A DNA stretch of 64,000 bases from JAPOUP01 sp965221405 (GTDB lineage: Bacteria; Pseudomonadota; Alphaproteobacteria; Rhodobacterales; Rhodobacteraceae): the NCBI GenBank assembly GCA_965221405.1, contig CBDCSE010000003.1, positions 682,001-746,000 on the forward strand, read 5' to 3'. The position numbers were made by a program, and so were the translations under genes. Shown piece after piece: positions 1-9,654 of this stretch (position 1 is its first letter; each line of letters opens with the position of its first letter). The notes under the pieces were generated by a model. The model worked only from the letters and a program-made list of their open reading frames with translations. It was not told where the DNA came from and did not search any database.

Positions 1-168
1 TAGCGTCTTGTTTTAGACTTTTCCGCGGGATTGCGATCGCCGATCGCACCTTCGGTGATTGCTTTGCAAAGATTTTTCGCAGGACGGATTGGTTCAGTCC
101 CGAACCGGGTTCCGTACCTCAGCTTGAGCGTCTCGTCTTCTCGTGCAACTTCCGGGTCCTGAATGGCA

Positions 169-565
169 TCAAAAAAATCTGAACTGCACCCGTTCCCCGC
201 CCTCCGACAGTTCCACCGCGCCGGCCACGGGGATCCGGCCCGCCGCGCCGCGGCCCCGGCCGGCGTCACCGCTCTCCGCGCCGCCGCCGTCGCGGAAGGG
301 TGCGGACGTCCCGTCCACCTCCGCGATCCCCTTCAGGAGGCTCCGGCCCGGATCCACCATCGCCCGCCGCAGCTTCCGGAGAGGCGGCCAGGCGCTTCTG
401 TAGCCGCCGATCCCCGGCCGCGCCTGAAGCTGGAGCGCCGGGATGCCGTTGGAGCGCGTCGCCACGATGTGGACGGCCAGGAACCACGTCCCGAGCGGCA
501 GGTGGCTGCGGCGCGTCACCGTGCCCACCGTCACCGGAGCCTGCCGTCCGCACCCCGCGCACCCG
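169..565 (-). pseudogene. IS1595-family transposase remnant
   Basis: Read on the minus strand, this stretch begins with a zinc-ribbon-like CAGCGRQ segment, then LGTWFLAVHIVAT and the ALQLQ...KLRRAM block followed by EVDG. That order (zinc ribbon, P-L-x-x-W-F, A-L-Q-L-Q, L-R-R-A-M-V, E-V-D-E) is characteristic of IS1595-family transposases. The catalytic EVDE motif reads EVDG and the reading frame ends soon after it, so the DDE domain is missing. The sequence is much more GC-rich than host genes. It is a non-functional fragment abutting another IS remnant on its right; family assignment is by motif recall only. Confidence 0.55.
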
Positions 566-612
566 TGGAGGCGGCGCCCGCCCCCCGGGACCTACCCCCG
601 GAGGGGAAGGGA

Positions 613-845
613 GAGGATGGAAGCCGTCTGGTCGTCACCCATTCACCGCGCCGGGCACGCAAGGACGCGTACGACCGCACCCGCCGCATCGAGAAGCTGC
701 GCGGGAAGCTGGAGAAGGGTGCCACGCCGGCCGCGCCCAGCCCGTCGGGCGCGGCCCGCTTCCTGGATTTTCCCGACGGGCATGTGGCGGTCAACGGGGA
801 CAGGATCGCCCGGGCCGCCGCCTGGGGCCCAGGACGCGCACCAGC
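613..845 (+). pseudogene. IS1634-type transposase fragment (degenerate)
   Basis: A plus-strand frame contains RLVVTHSPRRARKDAYDR, IEKLRGKLEKG and ARFLDFPDGHVAVNGDRI. These correspond to the V-T-x-S-x-K-R-A-R-K-D-A ... R-x-x-x-L block and the following strand of IS1634/IS4-like transposases, the same region that is intact in the full-length element at 40.7-42.4 kb. The fragment is much shorter than a transposase (about 560 residues), lacks the catalytic residues, and is clearly not a recent copy of that element because the residues differ widely. It is part of the IS graveyard at the left edge. Confidence 0.55.
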
Positions 846-990
846 CTAGCCCGAGCGCCCGGAGCGTCCCCAGCACGGCTGGCCGTGGGGCAGTGCGCTG
901 CGGATGGCGACGGTGACGCCGCCCCGGAACAGCGCCCTGGACCTGAACAGTTACGGCAGGTTTTGTTGGCTTTGCTGATGCCGCGCCGGA

Positions 991-1308
991 TCAAGGCCCG
1001 ACATTCCCCTTGGCCGCATCCGGCTCGAACGAGACCTTCAGGTCAAGAGCCCTAGCAACCTTCAGGACGGTGGCGAGCGTCGGGTTTCCCTCTGCCGACA
1101 GCGCCTTGTTCAGGCCGACGCGGCTCATCCCGACTTCCCGTGCGAGTGCCGTCATGTTCCGTGCCCGTGCGACGGTTCCAAGGGCGTGGGCGACATGGGC
1201 GGGGTCATCGCCGCCCTCTTCCATCACCGCCTCAAGATAGGCCGCGATGTCCTCTTCGCCCTTCAGGTAGTCGGCAGTGTCATGGAGAGCATACGTCACT
1301 TTCTCCAT
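991..1308 (-). CDS. HigA-type antitoxin (Xre HTH, addiction module antidote)
   Basis: This 105-residue protein has the layout of the putative addiction-module antidote family: an N-terminal D-x-A-x-Y-L segment, E-E-D-I-A-A-Y-L, then a Cro/C1 HTH (LAREVGMSRVGLNKALS) and a closing block T-L-A-T-V-L-K-V-A-R-A-L. It would neutralise a RelE/HigB-like RNase and repress its own operon. It starts only a few bases after the toxin remnant on the same strand, the usual toxin-first order. Because the toxin is frameshifted, this antitoxin is probably an orphan, although it appears intact. Role is inferred from family resemblance. Confidence 0.75.
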   Translation of the reverse strand: MEKVTYALHDTADYLKGEEDIAAYLEAVMEEGGDDPAHVAHALGTVARARNMTALAREVGMSRVGLNKALSAEGNPTLATVLKVARALDLKVSFEPDAAKGNVGP

Positions 1309-1311
1309 CCC

Positions 1312-1605
1312 TCAATCCTTCCACTCCTTGGCGAGCTTCCTCGCCTGCGCGATGTCCCGGGCTGGGACGACTTGCCGCCGCCACAAAGCAGAACGACAAG
1401 TTTCTCGCCCCGGCGCAGGCAGTACACCCGATAGCCCGGCCCGTAGTCGATCCGAAGTTCCGTGACGCCGTCTCCGACGGGCCCGGAATCGCCGAAGTGC
1501 CCCAAGGTGAGGCGATCGAGGCGCGCCAATCCGGGCCATTGCGCGACGATCCCGCAGGCCGGACAGCCATTTGTCAAACACGCTGCTTCGGATCACTTCC
1601 ATCAT
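1312..1605 (-). pseudogene. HigB/RelE-like toxin, two compensating frameshifts
   Basis: The toxin starts with MMEVIRSSVFDKWL and LRDRRAMARI in one frame, continues in a second frame near base 1525 with RLDRLTLG...ELRIDYGPGYRVY and LLCGGGKSSQ, and returns to the first frame for ARDIAQARKLAKEWKD. These blocks together reproduce the whole RelE-like addiction-module killer family, so two indels split an otherwise recognisable gene. As it stands no full-length toxin can be made. It lies immediately upstream of the HigA-type antitoxin on the same strand. Sequencing error is an alternative, but neighbouring genes show no similar breaks. Confidence 0.7.
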
Positions 1606-1606
1606 G

Positions 1607-1624
1607 TGACAACTGTAGTTGTCA
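1607..1624. promoter_or_regulatory. Palindrome upstream of the HigBA-like module (candidate operator)
   Basis: The sequence TGACAACTGTAGTTGTCA is a perfect palindrome (8-bp arms, 2-bp centre) beginning 2 bases upstream of the toxin's first ATG. Xre antitoxins bind such dyads to autorepress their operon, so it is a plausible HigA operator. Binding is inferred from position and symmetry only. Confidence 0.5.
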
Positions 1625-1678
1625 TCCAACGGAATGTCAATTCGAAACCGGCCGCGGGGTGTAGCCCAATTTTGTTGG

Positions 1679-2390
1679 TCAGGCGGCGAGAGCCTGATTT
1701 GCCCGCCAGCCGGGCAGTTCGGGCAGCCGGAGGTTCATGACGCGGCCCCTGGGCGTGGGCATGGCGTTGGCGCCCCTCCGGGACCAGCGCGTGCCGGGGT
1801 GCCTGGGCCGCAGCCCGAACGTCCGGCATCCGGCATCCGGCCTCCACGACCCCGCTTCCTGCCCGGATGCTCCGTTCGCGGCATTCGTCGTGGCGCATCC
1901 ACTCCATGCTCCCGCGGAAGTGCCGGCAGCGCGCGGCGACCTCCCCGAACCGCCGGTCCCGCTCCGCCCCGTCGGAGACGACCACGGGCCCGTCGGCACC
2001 GTGGAGCCCGCGCCGCCGGACCTCGCGGTCCAGGCGCCTCGCGAAATCCGAGGCTCCTGGCCTCCGGACGGCGCCGCCGCGCTGTCGACGGGGCAGCTGA
2101 AGCTCTCGCCGCGCCGGTCTCCGGGTCCCGCCCCTCGGCCGTGTAGATGACCGCGGGCTTCGCCTCGCGGGATTTCGGGCTCCCGTCCCCGTGCCTGCCG
2201 CGGACGCCCTCCGTCTCCCCTTTCCGCATCGGGATGCCGGTCCCGTCGATGGAGAGATGCATGCGCGGTTCCAGCGGCCTGTCGTCCGGCACCTCCCCGC
2301 GCCCGGAGCGCCGCGCCTCCTCGACGTGGCGACTGGCCGCCCCCCGGAGCCCATGGGCGGCGCCGTCTCCGCCATGACGCCCGCCATCCC
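1679..2390 (-). pseudogene. ISKra4-family transposase remnant, frameshifted
   Basis: Minus-strand segments in three frames line up with one transposase: SIDGTGIPMRKGE, then EAKPAVIYTAEGRDPETG, then GPVVVSDGAERD, DECRERSIRAGSGVVEAGC and finally GTRWSRRGANAM...VMNLRLPELPGWRANQA. This order (D-G-T-G, A-E-G-R-D-P-E-T-G, G-D-G-A, G-S-G-V-V-E-A-G-C, T-R-W-S-x-x-G-A-N-A-M) is that of ISKra4-family transposases. The protein is broken by several frameshifts and has many Leu-to-Pro and Lys-to-Arg type changes against the family pattern I recall. The sequence is very GC-rich. Its N-terminal part is replaced by the IS630-type fragment that begins near 2400. Confidence 0.65.
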
Positions 2391-2399
2391 CGGCGTGAC

Positions 2400-2863
2400 C
2401 GTCCCGCCCGCAAGGCCCGGCGGGCGCCACCACGACCCTGCGGCTTCTCGGGAACCGGAGCGCGCCCGTCCCGGCGGCGGGGCGGTCCACGTCCTGCCGG
2501 ACAGCGCCCGCCACCGTCACGCGGAGGCGCCCGTGCCCTTCCTGGAGCGGCCGGGATGCCGCGTCCGGCCGCGCTTCCCGCCGCCCCACGCCCCGCACCC
2601 GACCCCACCGGGCGCCTGTGGGGGGTCATGCACCGCCACGTGAGGCGTGACCGGTTCCACGCGGACCCGCGCCGGCTCACCGGGGCGATCCTCAGGTTCC
2701 CCGACGGGACCCTTCCCCGTGAACGGGAGGTCATCGCGGAATCCGTCACCGGCGGTTTCCGGGTGGTCACCCATGACGGATACCGCATGGCCGGACAGCG
2801 GATCCGGCCATGCGGCGGGGCGAATCGGGCCGGAAGTACGGTCCAGTTCAGTTCAGCGAGTAT
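2400..2863 (+). pseudogene. IS630-family transposase 3' fragment (copy A)
   Basis: The plus strand carries the end of an IS630-type DDE transposase: LERPGCRVR-like, then APDPTGRLWGVMHRHV (family pattern A-P-x-L-N-P-I-E-R-x-W), FRVVTHDGYRMAG. A frameshift lies just before the PDPTGRLWG block. About 400 bases match the minus-strand copy at 57.7-58.1 kb at roughly 95% identity, including the terminal AGTTCAGTTCAGCGAGTATA. The two copies share the degenerate features, so they descend from an already unusual parent or were altered in parallel. Only the 3' part is present here. Confidence 0.65.
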
Positions 2864-2865
2864 AA

Positions 2866-3586
2866 TGACTGGGGACTGTGACTTGTTTCCCAGCCAGGCG
2901 GGCATGTTCGGGTCGCCCCATCCCTGCGGGCCGTACATTGGCCGGTCAACGGAATTCGGATAAGGATCCGCCCATTCGGACAGGAAAGCCCCCGCGCTTC
3001 GGGCGTTAGCCGGAAGCCGGGGCCTCGTTTCGCGGCTGGTTCTGACGTCAGGCGGCGGCGCACCTGACCGGTCGGCCTGTCTCAGGAACAGGGCCCCGGT
3101 CTCCGACAAGGCGCAGCCCGTTCCGCAGGTTGGCGCACATGGTCGGTCGGTCGCTGCGGTAGCCGTGGCGCACGCACCGCTACACCGGCGCGGGGCCGGG
3201 GACTGCCACGAACCTGCGGTGCGTCCCGACCGACGGGTCGGCTTCCGGCGAGGAATGGCGGAGGTTCCCCCTGGAACCTGTGCTGGGCCTCCGGTACGGA
3301 CCCCCCCCCCCGGACATGGGGCCGTCTCCCTGTATACTGTGGTTCAGTCACCTTCATCATACTGGAGGGATAGCTCCATATCCGGGCCCAGCCGTCGAAA
3401 AGCCCGTTTACCGGCGGCAGAGAACCGCACGACCGCGGGGTTCTGCAAGAGGCTCATGTATATAATTCTACGCTATAGAGTTCCCGAAGCCAGCAGAGCA
3501 CCCTTTGGCGTTCTTCGGTAATATTTCGGGTTCCAGTCCCGGGGACCGGCGGGACTTTGCTGGCCGTTTTGTTCCAGGCCATCGAC
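2866..3586. other. Intergenic stretch, no supportable gene
   Basis: I see no gene with coherent family features on either strand. It contains an 11-C homopolymer at 3301-3311 followed by GC-rich sequence resembling the decayed IS material on its left. The frames that are open here are low-complexity Arg/Pro/Gly-rich and look like consequences of base composition. Confidence 0.5.
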
Positions 3587-4816
3587 CTATAGCCCGCCAG
3601 CTTCGATGAGATGTGTCCGAAAGGACGGAATCGGACAGAGGAAACTGTCCTCGCCATCCTCCTGCAGTGCGCCTTGGTGGATGAGGTGGCCAAGGAAATC
3701 CTCAGCGTCCATCCCTTTGGGCAGGCGCCACCGGCTGGAAGGATGTGACTCCTTATGACGCTCGATGCTGTCGACCACATCGCCCCTCCGGTCGCCTGGC
3801 CCCAGATCGCGCATGACCGCCGCCGTCAGACCCGCTGCACCTTCCATCTCTCGGCTCCGCTGGCTCCGATAGTAACGGTACCGACTTCTCTCGGCTTCCG
3901 AATTGACCCCATCCCAATCGACCCGTCCGAGATCGCCATCCGATGTAAGTAGCTCCTTTCCAAGCGCCTTCAGCGCGATATGGAGATGCCGGGGCCAGCC
4001 GTCGCAGGGCCGCGCCAGTTCCTCGAGCCGGTCCTCATGACCGATGGTGTCGATGCCGAAATGGTTGCCGAACCCCGACATCAGCGCACGGACGTGCTCT
4101 TGGTCAAGACCACCGACATTGTGCCGCTGGTCTGGGGGAATCCGGGTCAAGCCGATTTCGGTGGCGCGGGCCTGCGTATCTCCAAGCCCCGCAAGCACTA
4201 GGGTGACCGGCAGCCCGCAACCGTTATGGAGACCCTGCAGGACAGTCGACTCGGAGAGGTTACTGTCGGGAAGCAGGTTCTGCGCCTCGTCAATGGCCAG
4301 AATGACCGGTCGGGCCCATTTCTGGGGTGGGTGCCTCTCCTTCAGGGCCACCAGACCACCAAGATCGTGTTTCTTAAGCCCCACCCCCACCGCCGCCACG
4401 TTCAATGACTGGATGCTTCGCCGGGCTGTCCTGAATAGTCTCCGGCCCAGGTCGATCCATTCGTGCTGTTCAAGCCGTGCGGTTTCGAACAGCAGGTCAA
4501 GGACATGGGTAAAGCTTTCCTTTAACTCGCTGCTGTTTACCACCAGCGTCCTGGGAGCATCAGGACCGGTGGCGGCCTCGGTGATCGAGCGCCTTTTCAG
4601 TTCGGCCAGTATCGAACTCTTGCCGACGCCGGGGGCACCCTCCACCAACCTGGTCGATTTGGAGGTTCCATGCGTCTCGGCACCGGGACCATTCCATACC
4701 TGTCTGGCGGCGAGGGCGGCGTCCGAGATTACGTCGTCACGTCCCACGAAGACGGGAGGGGAAACACCCTCGGTCTGCTCGACAAAGGCCTGCAGTTTCT
4801 CTCTGCTGAAATCCAT
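3587..4816 (-). CDS. Orphan AAA ATPase (ExeA/ORC-like fold), paralogue 1
   Basis: This 409-residue predicted cytosolic P-loop ATPase has Walker A GAPGVGKSS (about residues 60-68), Walker B VILAIDEAQN (171-180), a following LVLAGLGDT strand like sensor 1, and GWPRHLHIAL (273-282), resembling the sensor 2 region of ORC/Cdc6- and ExeA/TniB-type ATPases. A C-terminal region of about 120 residues ends in CPIPSFRTHL and may be a winged helix. The start is the second of two adjacent ATGs, chosen because MDFSREKLQAF aligns with the start of its paralogue at 32.8 kb. Motifs fall at identical positions in both. No partner gene is adjacent. Function is unknown; a role in DNA transactions or defence is speculation. 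Confidence 0.75.
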   Translation of the reverse strand: MDFSREKLQAFVEQTEGVSPPVFVGRDDVISDAALAARQVWNGPGAETHGTSKSTRLVEGAPGVGKSSILAELKRRSITEAATGPDAPRTLVVNSSELKESFTHVLDLLFETARLEQHEWIDLGRRLFRTARRSIQSLNVAAVGVGLKKHDLGGLVALKERHPPQKWARPVILAIDEAQNLLPDSNLSESTVLQGLHNGCGLPVTLVLAGLGDTQARATEIGLTRIPPDQRHNVGGLDQEHVRALMSGFGNHFGIDTIGHEDRLEELARPCDGWPRHLHIALKALGKELLTSDGDLGRVDWDGVNSEAERSRYRYYRSQRSREMEGAAGLTAAVMRDLGPGDRRGDVVDSIERHKESHPSSRWRLPKGMDAEDFLGHLIHQGALQEDGEDSFLCPIPSFRTHLIEAGGL

Positions 4817-5217
4817 CATCGTCGGCCCCACTAATTGCGGTGACAATCCGTCCGCGTCCCTGGAAGGTCTCGGGTGCCGGCCCTCGGCACCGACGTCACC
4901 TGCCAAGCGAGCTGCTCCGATCTCGGCGGGGTGGCGGGACGCTGCCGCTTACTTTCGGTACAATATGGACCGGCGAAGGGTGGTGTCAATGCGGGCAGGT
5001 CTGAGTTTAGGGCTATCGCGTTTGGGCCCAGAACATTGCGTTGATCCCCCGAAAAATGCCCCGGACGACCTGAAAGGACGGCGAGAGTCCCTTCCTTATG
5101 TCATTTCCGTTCTCATTCCACGCCTCAGAAAATGGAGATGCATTGGCTCCGCTTTCAAACGCGATAGCCCCGCTCCGGGTTGCGCCAGACGACTTCAGAT
5201 GATCGGGTCACCTTACG
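4817..5217. other. Intergenic, nothing recognised
   Basis: This gap separates the orphan ATPase from gatB, both on the minus strand. I find no coherent gene, clear terminator or RNA here. It probably contains the promoter of the ATPase, but I cannot place it convincingly. Confidence 0.5.
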
Positions 5218-6741
5218 TCATACACGGGCAGCCGAGGCGATTTTAGCGGAAACGATCTCATTCACCGCCTTCGGGTTTGCCTTGCCGCCCGTCGCTTTCA
5301 TCACTTGACCTACAAACCAGCCAATCAATCTGGGATTGGTCATTGCCTTCGCCACCTGAGCCGGATTTTCCTTCATGATCCGCACGACCTCGGCTTCGAT
5401 TACATCCGCATCGGTGACCTGCTGCATGCCGCGGGATCTGACGACCTCAGCCGGGTCACCCCCATCGGAATAGACGATCTCAAAAAGATCCTTGGCGATC
5501 TTTCCGGAAATATCTCCGTTAGCGATGAGATCGATTATCTTGCCAAGCTGACGGGCCGACACCGGCGAGTCCGCGATGTCCCGCCTCTCTTTCTTGAGTC
5601 GGCCGAAGAGTTCGTTGATGATCCAGTTCGCCGCCATCTTGCCGTCGCGTCCCTTCGCCACCTCCTCGAAATACGCCGCCGACTCGAGATCGGCCGTCAG
5701 AACCGAAGCGTCATAGTCGCTGAGTCCGAAATCCTTGATCAGGCGGGCTTTCTTTTCATCAGGAAGTTCCGGAAGGCTGGCCTTGATGGAATCCACCCAT
5801 GTTTGGTCAAGCTCAAGCGGAAGTAGGTCGGGGCAGGGGAAGTATCTGTAGTCATGCGCCTCTTCCTTGGAGCGCATGGAGCGGGTCTCGCCCTTTTCGG
5901 GATCGTAGAGCCGCGTCTCCTGCTTGACAGCACCTCCACTTTCGATGACCGCGATCTGACGACGCGCCTCGTGATCAATCGCCGCCTGGATGAACCGCAT
6001 CGAGTTCATGTTCTTGATCTCGCAGCGGGTTCCGAGACACATGGGATCGCCGGAGTCCATGAAACTCTCGTAGTCTCCCGGACGGCAAACCGACACATTG
6101 ACGTCCGCGCGCAGGTTTCCATTCTGCATGTTCCCGTCACAGGTGCCGAGATACCGCATGATCTGGCGCAGCTTCGCGACGTAAGCCGCCGCTTCCTCCG
6201 GGCCGCGGATGTCGGGCCTCGAGACGATCTCCATCAGCGCGACGCCGGTGCGGTTCAGATCGACAAACGACATATGCGGGTCCATGTCATGGATTGATTT
6301 ACCGGCGTCCTGTTCGAGATGGATGCGTTCGATGCGAACGCGGCGCGCGACTCCAGGTGCCATTTCGACGATTACTTCACCTTCCCCGACTATGGGATGG
6401 TACAGCTGGCTGATCTGGTAGCCCTGCGGCAAATCCGGATAGAAATAGTTCTTTCGGTCAAACGCGGAGTTGAGGTTGATTTTCGCCCTGAGTCCCAGGC
6501 CCGTTCGCACGGCCTGCTCGATGCAGAACTCGTTGATCACCGGTAGCATGCCAGGCATCGCCGCGTCGACGAAGCTGACGTTGGAGTTTGGCTCGGTACC
6601 GAACGCGGTGGAGGAACCGGAAAACAGCTTGGCGCTCGACGTGACCTGGGCATGCACCTCGAGTCCGATAACAAGTTCCCAGTCAAATCGCGCACCCTCG
6701 ATGACTTTCGGTGCCGGAGGTTCGAACGCAAAGTCAAGCAT
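5218..6741 (-). CDS. gatB: Asp-tRNA(Asn)/Glu-tRNA(Gln) amidotransferase subunit B
   Basis: GatB is the kinase/tRNA-binding subunit of the GatCAB complex, which converts misacylated Glu-tRNA(Gln) and Asp-tRNA(Asn) to the amidated forms. The 507-residue product starts MLDFAFEPP and contains the hallmark WELVIGLEVHAQ, FYPDLPQGYQISQ, and R-x-D-V-N-V-S-V blocks, with the C-terminal YqeY-like tail ending IGWFVGQVMKATGGKANP. Length and order are normal. I preferred this ATG over one 63 bases upstream because a GGGG Shine-Dalgarno lies about 10 bases before it and family members start here. gatC and gatA are not in this window. pepN lies 85 bases upstream on the same strand. Confidence 0.95.
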   Translation of the reverse strand: MLDFAFEPPAPKVIEGARFDWELVIGLEVHAQVTSSAKLFSGSSTAFGTEPNSNVSFVDAAMPGMLPVINEFCIEQAVRTGLGLRAKINLNSAFDRKNYFYPDLPQGYQISQLYHPIVGEGEVIVEMAPGVARRVRIERIHLEQDAGKSIHDMDPHMSFVDLNRTGVALMEIVSRPDIRGPEEAAAYVAKLRQIMRYLGTCDGNMQNGNLRADVNVSVCRPGDYESFMDSGDPMCLGTRCEIKNMNSMRFIQAAIDHEARRQIAVIESGGAVKQETRLYDPEKGETRSMRSKEEAHDYRYFPCPDLLPLELDQTWVDSIKASLPELPDEKKARLIKDFGLSDYDASVLTADLESAAYFEEVAKGRDGKMAANWIINELFGRLKKERRDIADSPVSARQLGKIIDLIANGDISGKIAKDLFEIVYSDGGDPAEVVRSRGMQQVTDADVIEAEVVRIMKENPAQVAKAMTNPRLIGWFVGQVMKATGGKANPKAVNEIVSAKIASAARV

Positions 6742-6826
6742 TGCACTGTTCCCCTGTCTTTCCGCGCCGCTTCTAGAATGACGGGTTTGGCGAGGCAAGC
6801 GCACGGTTGCGAAGCGGTCGTTTGGC

Positions 6827-9391
6827 TCAGCCCTTCAGGATCCTACCAACCATCTCCGAAGTGTCAAAGCTGAGATTCCCGGTCGCGGCAATGCGCTGAA
6901 GGGCATTCCTGCTCAGTGCCTGCCGATCCGCATCGTAGCGACGCCAGGTCTCGAATGCCGTGGTCATACGCGCGGCGGTCTGCGGGTTGACCGGGTCAAG
7001 TCTGATCAGCCATTCCGCCAGCAGATCATAGCCGGCGCCGGAGTGGTGGTGGAAGCCCGAGGCGTTCATGGACAGTGCGCCAAGCACTGAACGGAACCGG
7101 TTGGGATTCCTCCAGTCAAAGTCTCGGTGGTCACACAGTGCTCTCGCGGTGGCGGCCGCTTCCTGGGGAGAGGCATGTATCACCTGCATGGCGAACCATT
7201 TGTCAATCACCAGCCGGTCATGCTTCCATTGGGCGTAAAATGCCGCGACTTCAGGAATTCCGGCACCTATATCCAGAAGACAGCTAAGAGCGCCAAGCTG
7301 CTCGGTCATGTTGTCCGCATCCCTGAACAGCTTCCCGGCCGCTGTTCCGCCGTCGAGCCGTGAGAGAAGCGAGAGCGCGGTCAGACGCAACGCCCTGCGG
7401 CCAGCGGCCTTGGGCTCCGGCGTGTACGGCCCGGGCACCTCCATTTCCCGATAGAGAACGGGGAGGTCGGCGGCGAGGTGCTCGGCGAGAATCTTCAGAA
7501 GTCTCTTGCGCGCCTCGTGGATGGCATCCGGGTCGGGAGTCTGGCGCGAGTCATGGAATGACTGCGCCATGTCATCCTCCGACGGCAGGCGCAGGCTATG
7601 CGAGCGGAAGGCGGGATCAAGCGACTCGTTTCGGGCAACGCTGCGAAGGGCGTCGAGGTAGATCGGTCCCGGTAGCGCACCGTCGGTCACCATAAGCATG
7701 AGCACGTCTTTGGCCAGCGCTCTGCCCGCCTCCCATTTGTTGAAAGGATCAGTGTCGTGAGCCAGCAGAAAGGCACGTTCCTCCGGTGTCGCAGAGCGCT
7801 CAACGATGACCGGTGCGGAAAACCCCCGAAGAAGTGACGGCACCGGTTTCGCGGCAAGGCCTTCAAACACGAAACTTTGTCTACTCTCGGTCATTTCAAG
7901 GATAGTGGTCGGGACCGCTTCCCCGCCCTTCGGGTCAAGAAGGCCCACAGCGATGGGAATGACCTGTGGCTCTTTGGTTTTCTGGCCAGGTGTTGGTGGA
8001 GTCGTCTGGCTAAGGGTTAAGGTATAGGTTTGGTCCGCGAATGTCTCACTGACCGTAATGCGTGGGGTGCCGGCCTGGGTATACCAGCGCATGAATTGCG
8101 ATAGATCCCGACCCGTGACGTCCTCGAACACACGTATCCAGTTCTCGATCGTCGCCGCCTCACCATCATGCCGTTCGAAATAGAGGTCGAGGGCCCTACG
8201 GTAAGCGTCGGCACCGACCAGCCGACGAAGCATGCCAATAACCTCCGCGCCCTTCTCGTAGACCGTGGCGGTGTAGAAATTATTGATCTCAATATAACTT
8301 TCTGGCCTGACCGGATGGGATAGCGGCCCGTTGTCCTCCCTGAACTGTCGGGTCCGGAGCTGCAGGACGTCATCGATGCGCTTTACCGCGTGACTTCTCA
8401 TGTCGCCCGAGAACTGCCTGTCCCGGAACACCGTCAGGCCTTCCTTCAGCGAGAGCTGGAACCAGTCGCGGCAGGTGATGCGGTTGCCGGTCCAGTTGTG
8501 GAAGTATTCGTGCGCGATTATGCCTTCGATATGTTCATAATCCTGGTCCGTGGCGGTTTCGGGACTCGCAAGGACATATTTGGAGTTGAAGATATTGAGT
8601 CCCTTGTTTTCCATCGCGCCCATATTGAAATCGTCGACGGCCACGATCTGGAAGAGGTCAAGGTCGTATTCCCGGCCATAGACCTCTTCGTCCCAGCGCA
8701 TGGAGCGTTTGAGCGCATCCATGGCGTATGCGCATCTGTCCTCGTCACCACGGCGCACCCATATCCTGAGATCGACTTCCCGCCCGGAAGCGGTGATGAA
8801 CCTGTCGTCATGCGAGACCAGATCCCCGGCCACGAGCGCGAACAGGTAAGAGGGTTTTGGCCATGGATCCCGCCATTCAGCGTAGCCGCGAGAGGTTTCG
8901 GCCTGATTGCCGTTTGACAGCAGCACTGGCGCATCGCATTCGATCCGCACGGTGAACTTCGCCATCACGTCGGGGCGGTCGGGAAAATATGTGATCTTGC
9001 GGAAGCCCTCGGCCTCGCACTGCGTGCAGTACATGCCTTTCGACATGTAGAGGCCTTCGAGTGCCGTGTTTGAATCGGGTGAGATTTCGACTTCCGCTTC
9101 CCAGATGAAGGCCTCGGGCAGGTCCTTCCTGACGGACAGGCTCGTGTCAGACAGATCCAGGTCGCTCCCGTTCAGTGGCGTGCCGTCCACCGAGGCGTGG
9201 ATCAGCTTGAGCTGCTGTCCGTCGAGTGTCAACGCGCCGCCCGGACCCTGCGGGTTGCGCGAGAAAGTGATCCTCGATATGACCCGGGTCGCCTTCGGGT
9301 GGAGTTTGAAGTGAAGTTCGACCGAATCGGCAAGATAGGCCGGAGGCGTGTATTCGGCCAACCGAATGGTTTGGGAAAGTGGGAGGTTCAT
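6827..9391 (-). CDS. pepN: Aminopeptidase N (M1 zinc metallopeptidase)
   Basis: This 854-residue cytosolic M1 aminopeptidase removes N-terminal residues from peptides. The substrate-binding exopeptidase motif GAMENKG and the zinc motif HEYFHNWTGNRIT...LSLKEGLT (H-E-x-x-H plus the downstream Glu) are intact, followed by the long alpha-helical C-terminal domain typical of the proteobacterial PepN subfamily. I start at MNLPLSQTIRLAEY, because the 39 residues upstream in frame have no family resemblance and the M1 N-terminal domain begins here. It is co-directional with gatB just downstream, and the short gap allows co-transcription. Confidence 0.95.
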   Translation of the reverse strand: MNLPLSQTIRLAEYTPPAYLADSVELHFKLHPKATRVISRITFSRNPQGPGGALTLDGQQLKLIHASVDGTPLNGSDLDLSDTSLSVRKDLPEAFIWEAEVEISPDSNTALEGLYMSKGMYCTQCEAEGFRKITYFPDRPDVMAKFTVRIECDAPVLLSNGNQAETSRGYAEWRDPWPKPSYLFALVAGDLVSHDDRFITASGREVDLRIWVRRGDEDRCAYAMDALKRSMRWDEEVYGREYDLDLFQIVAVDDFNMGAMENKGLNIFNSKYVLASPETATDQDYEHIEGIIAHEYFHNWTGNRITCRDWFQLSLKEGLTVFRDRQFSGDMRSHAVKRIDDVLQLRTRQFREDNGPLSHPVRPESYIEINNFYTATVYEKGAEVIGMLRRLVGADAYRRALDLYFERHDGEAATIENWIRVFEDVTGRDLSQFMRWYTQAGTPRITVSETFADQTYTLTLSQTTPPTPGQKTKEPQVIPIAVGLLDPKGGEAVPTTILEMTESRQSFVFEGLAAKPVPSLLRGFSAPVIVERSATPEERAFLLAHDTDPFNKWEAGRALAKDVLMLMVTDGALPGPIYLDALRSVARNESLDPAFRSHSLRLPSEDDMAQSFHDSRQTPDPDAIHEARKRLLKILAEHLAADLPVLYREMEVPGPYTPEPKAAGRRALRLTALSLLSRLDGGTAAGKLFRDADNMTEQLGALSCLLDIGAGIPEVAAFYAQWKHDRLVIDKWFAMQVIHASPQEAAATARALCDHRDFDWRNPNRFRSVLGALSMNASGFHHHSGAGYDLLAEWLIRLDPVNPQTAARMTTAFETWRRYDADRQALSRNALQRIAATGNLSFDTSEMVGRILKG

Positions 9392-9654
9392 CGCAGTCCG
9401 GGAGTCCTTCGGTTGGAATTTCGCTTCAGGCCAGTCGGCAATCGAGGTGGCTTCAATTCGGTGAATAACCTCATGTCTGGGACTGTCAGGCCCATTTGTC
9501 AGCGCCAACCCTCCTGCCTCTGGAAGTCGGCAGCGAACCAGATGTCACGGACACCGAACCTCCCGCCGGGGGAGGTCAAATGAACGCCGATCCTGAAAGC
9601 TCCGCCGTTAGCACGGAGCCTCTTCCAGTTTCAGGCGCTGACCATATCTTCGCG

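Noticed and set aside
1679..3109. 476-codon minus-strand frame
   Set aside because: Spans two unrelated IS remnants in different frames; only the last 60 residues look like a transposase, the rest is compositional.
4044..5246. 400-codon plus-strand frame
   Set aside because: Antisense to the orphan ATPase; the opposite strand has Walker motifs conserved with a paralogue.
9597..9622. 8-bp hairpin after ctaD as a firm terminator
   Set aside because: Contains a wobble pair and lacks a run of U residues; noted only in the ctaD entry.
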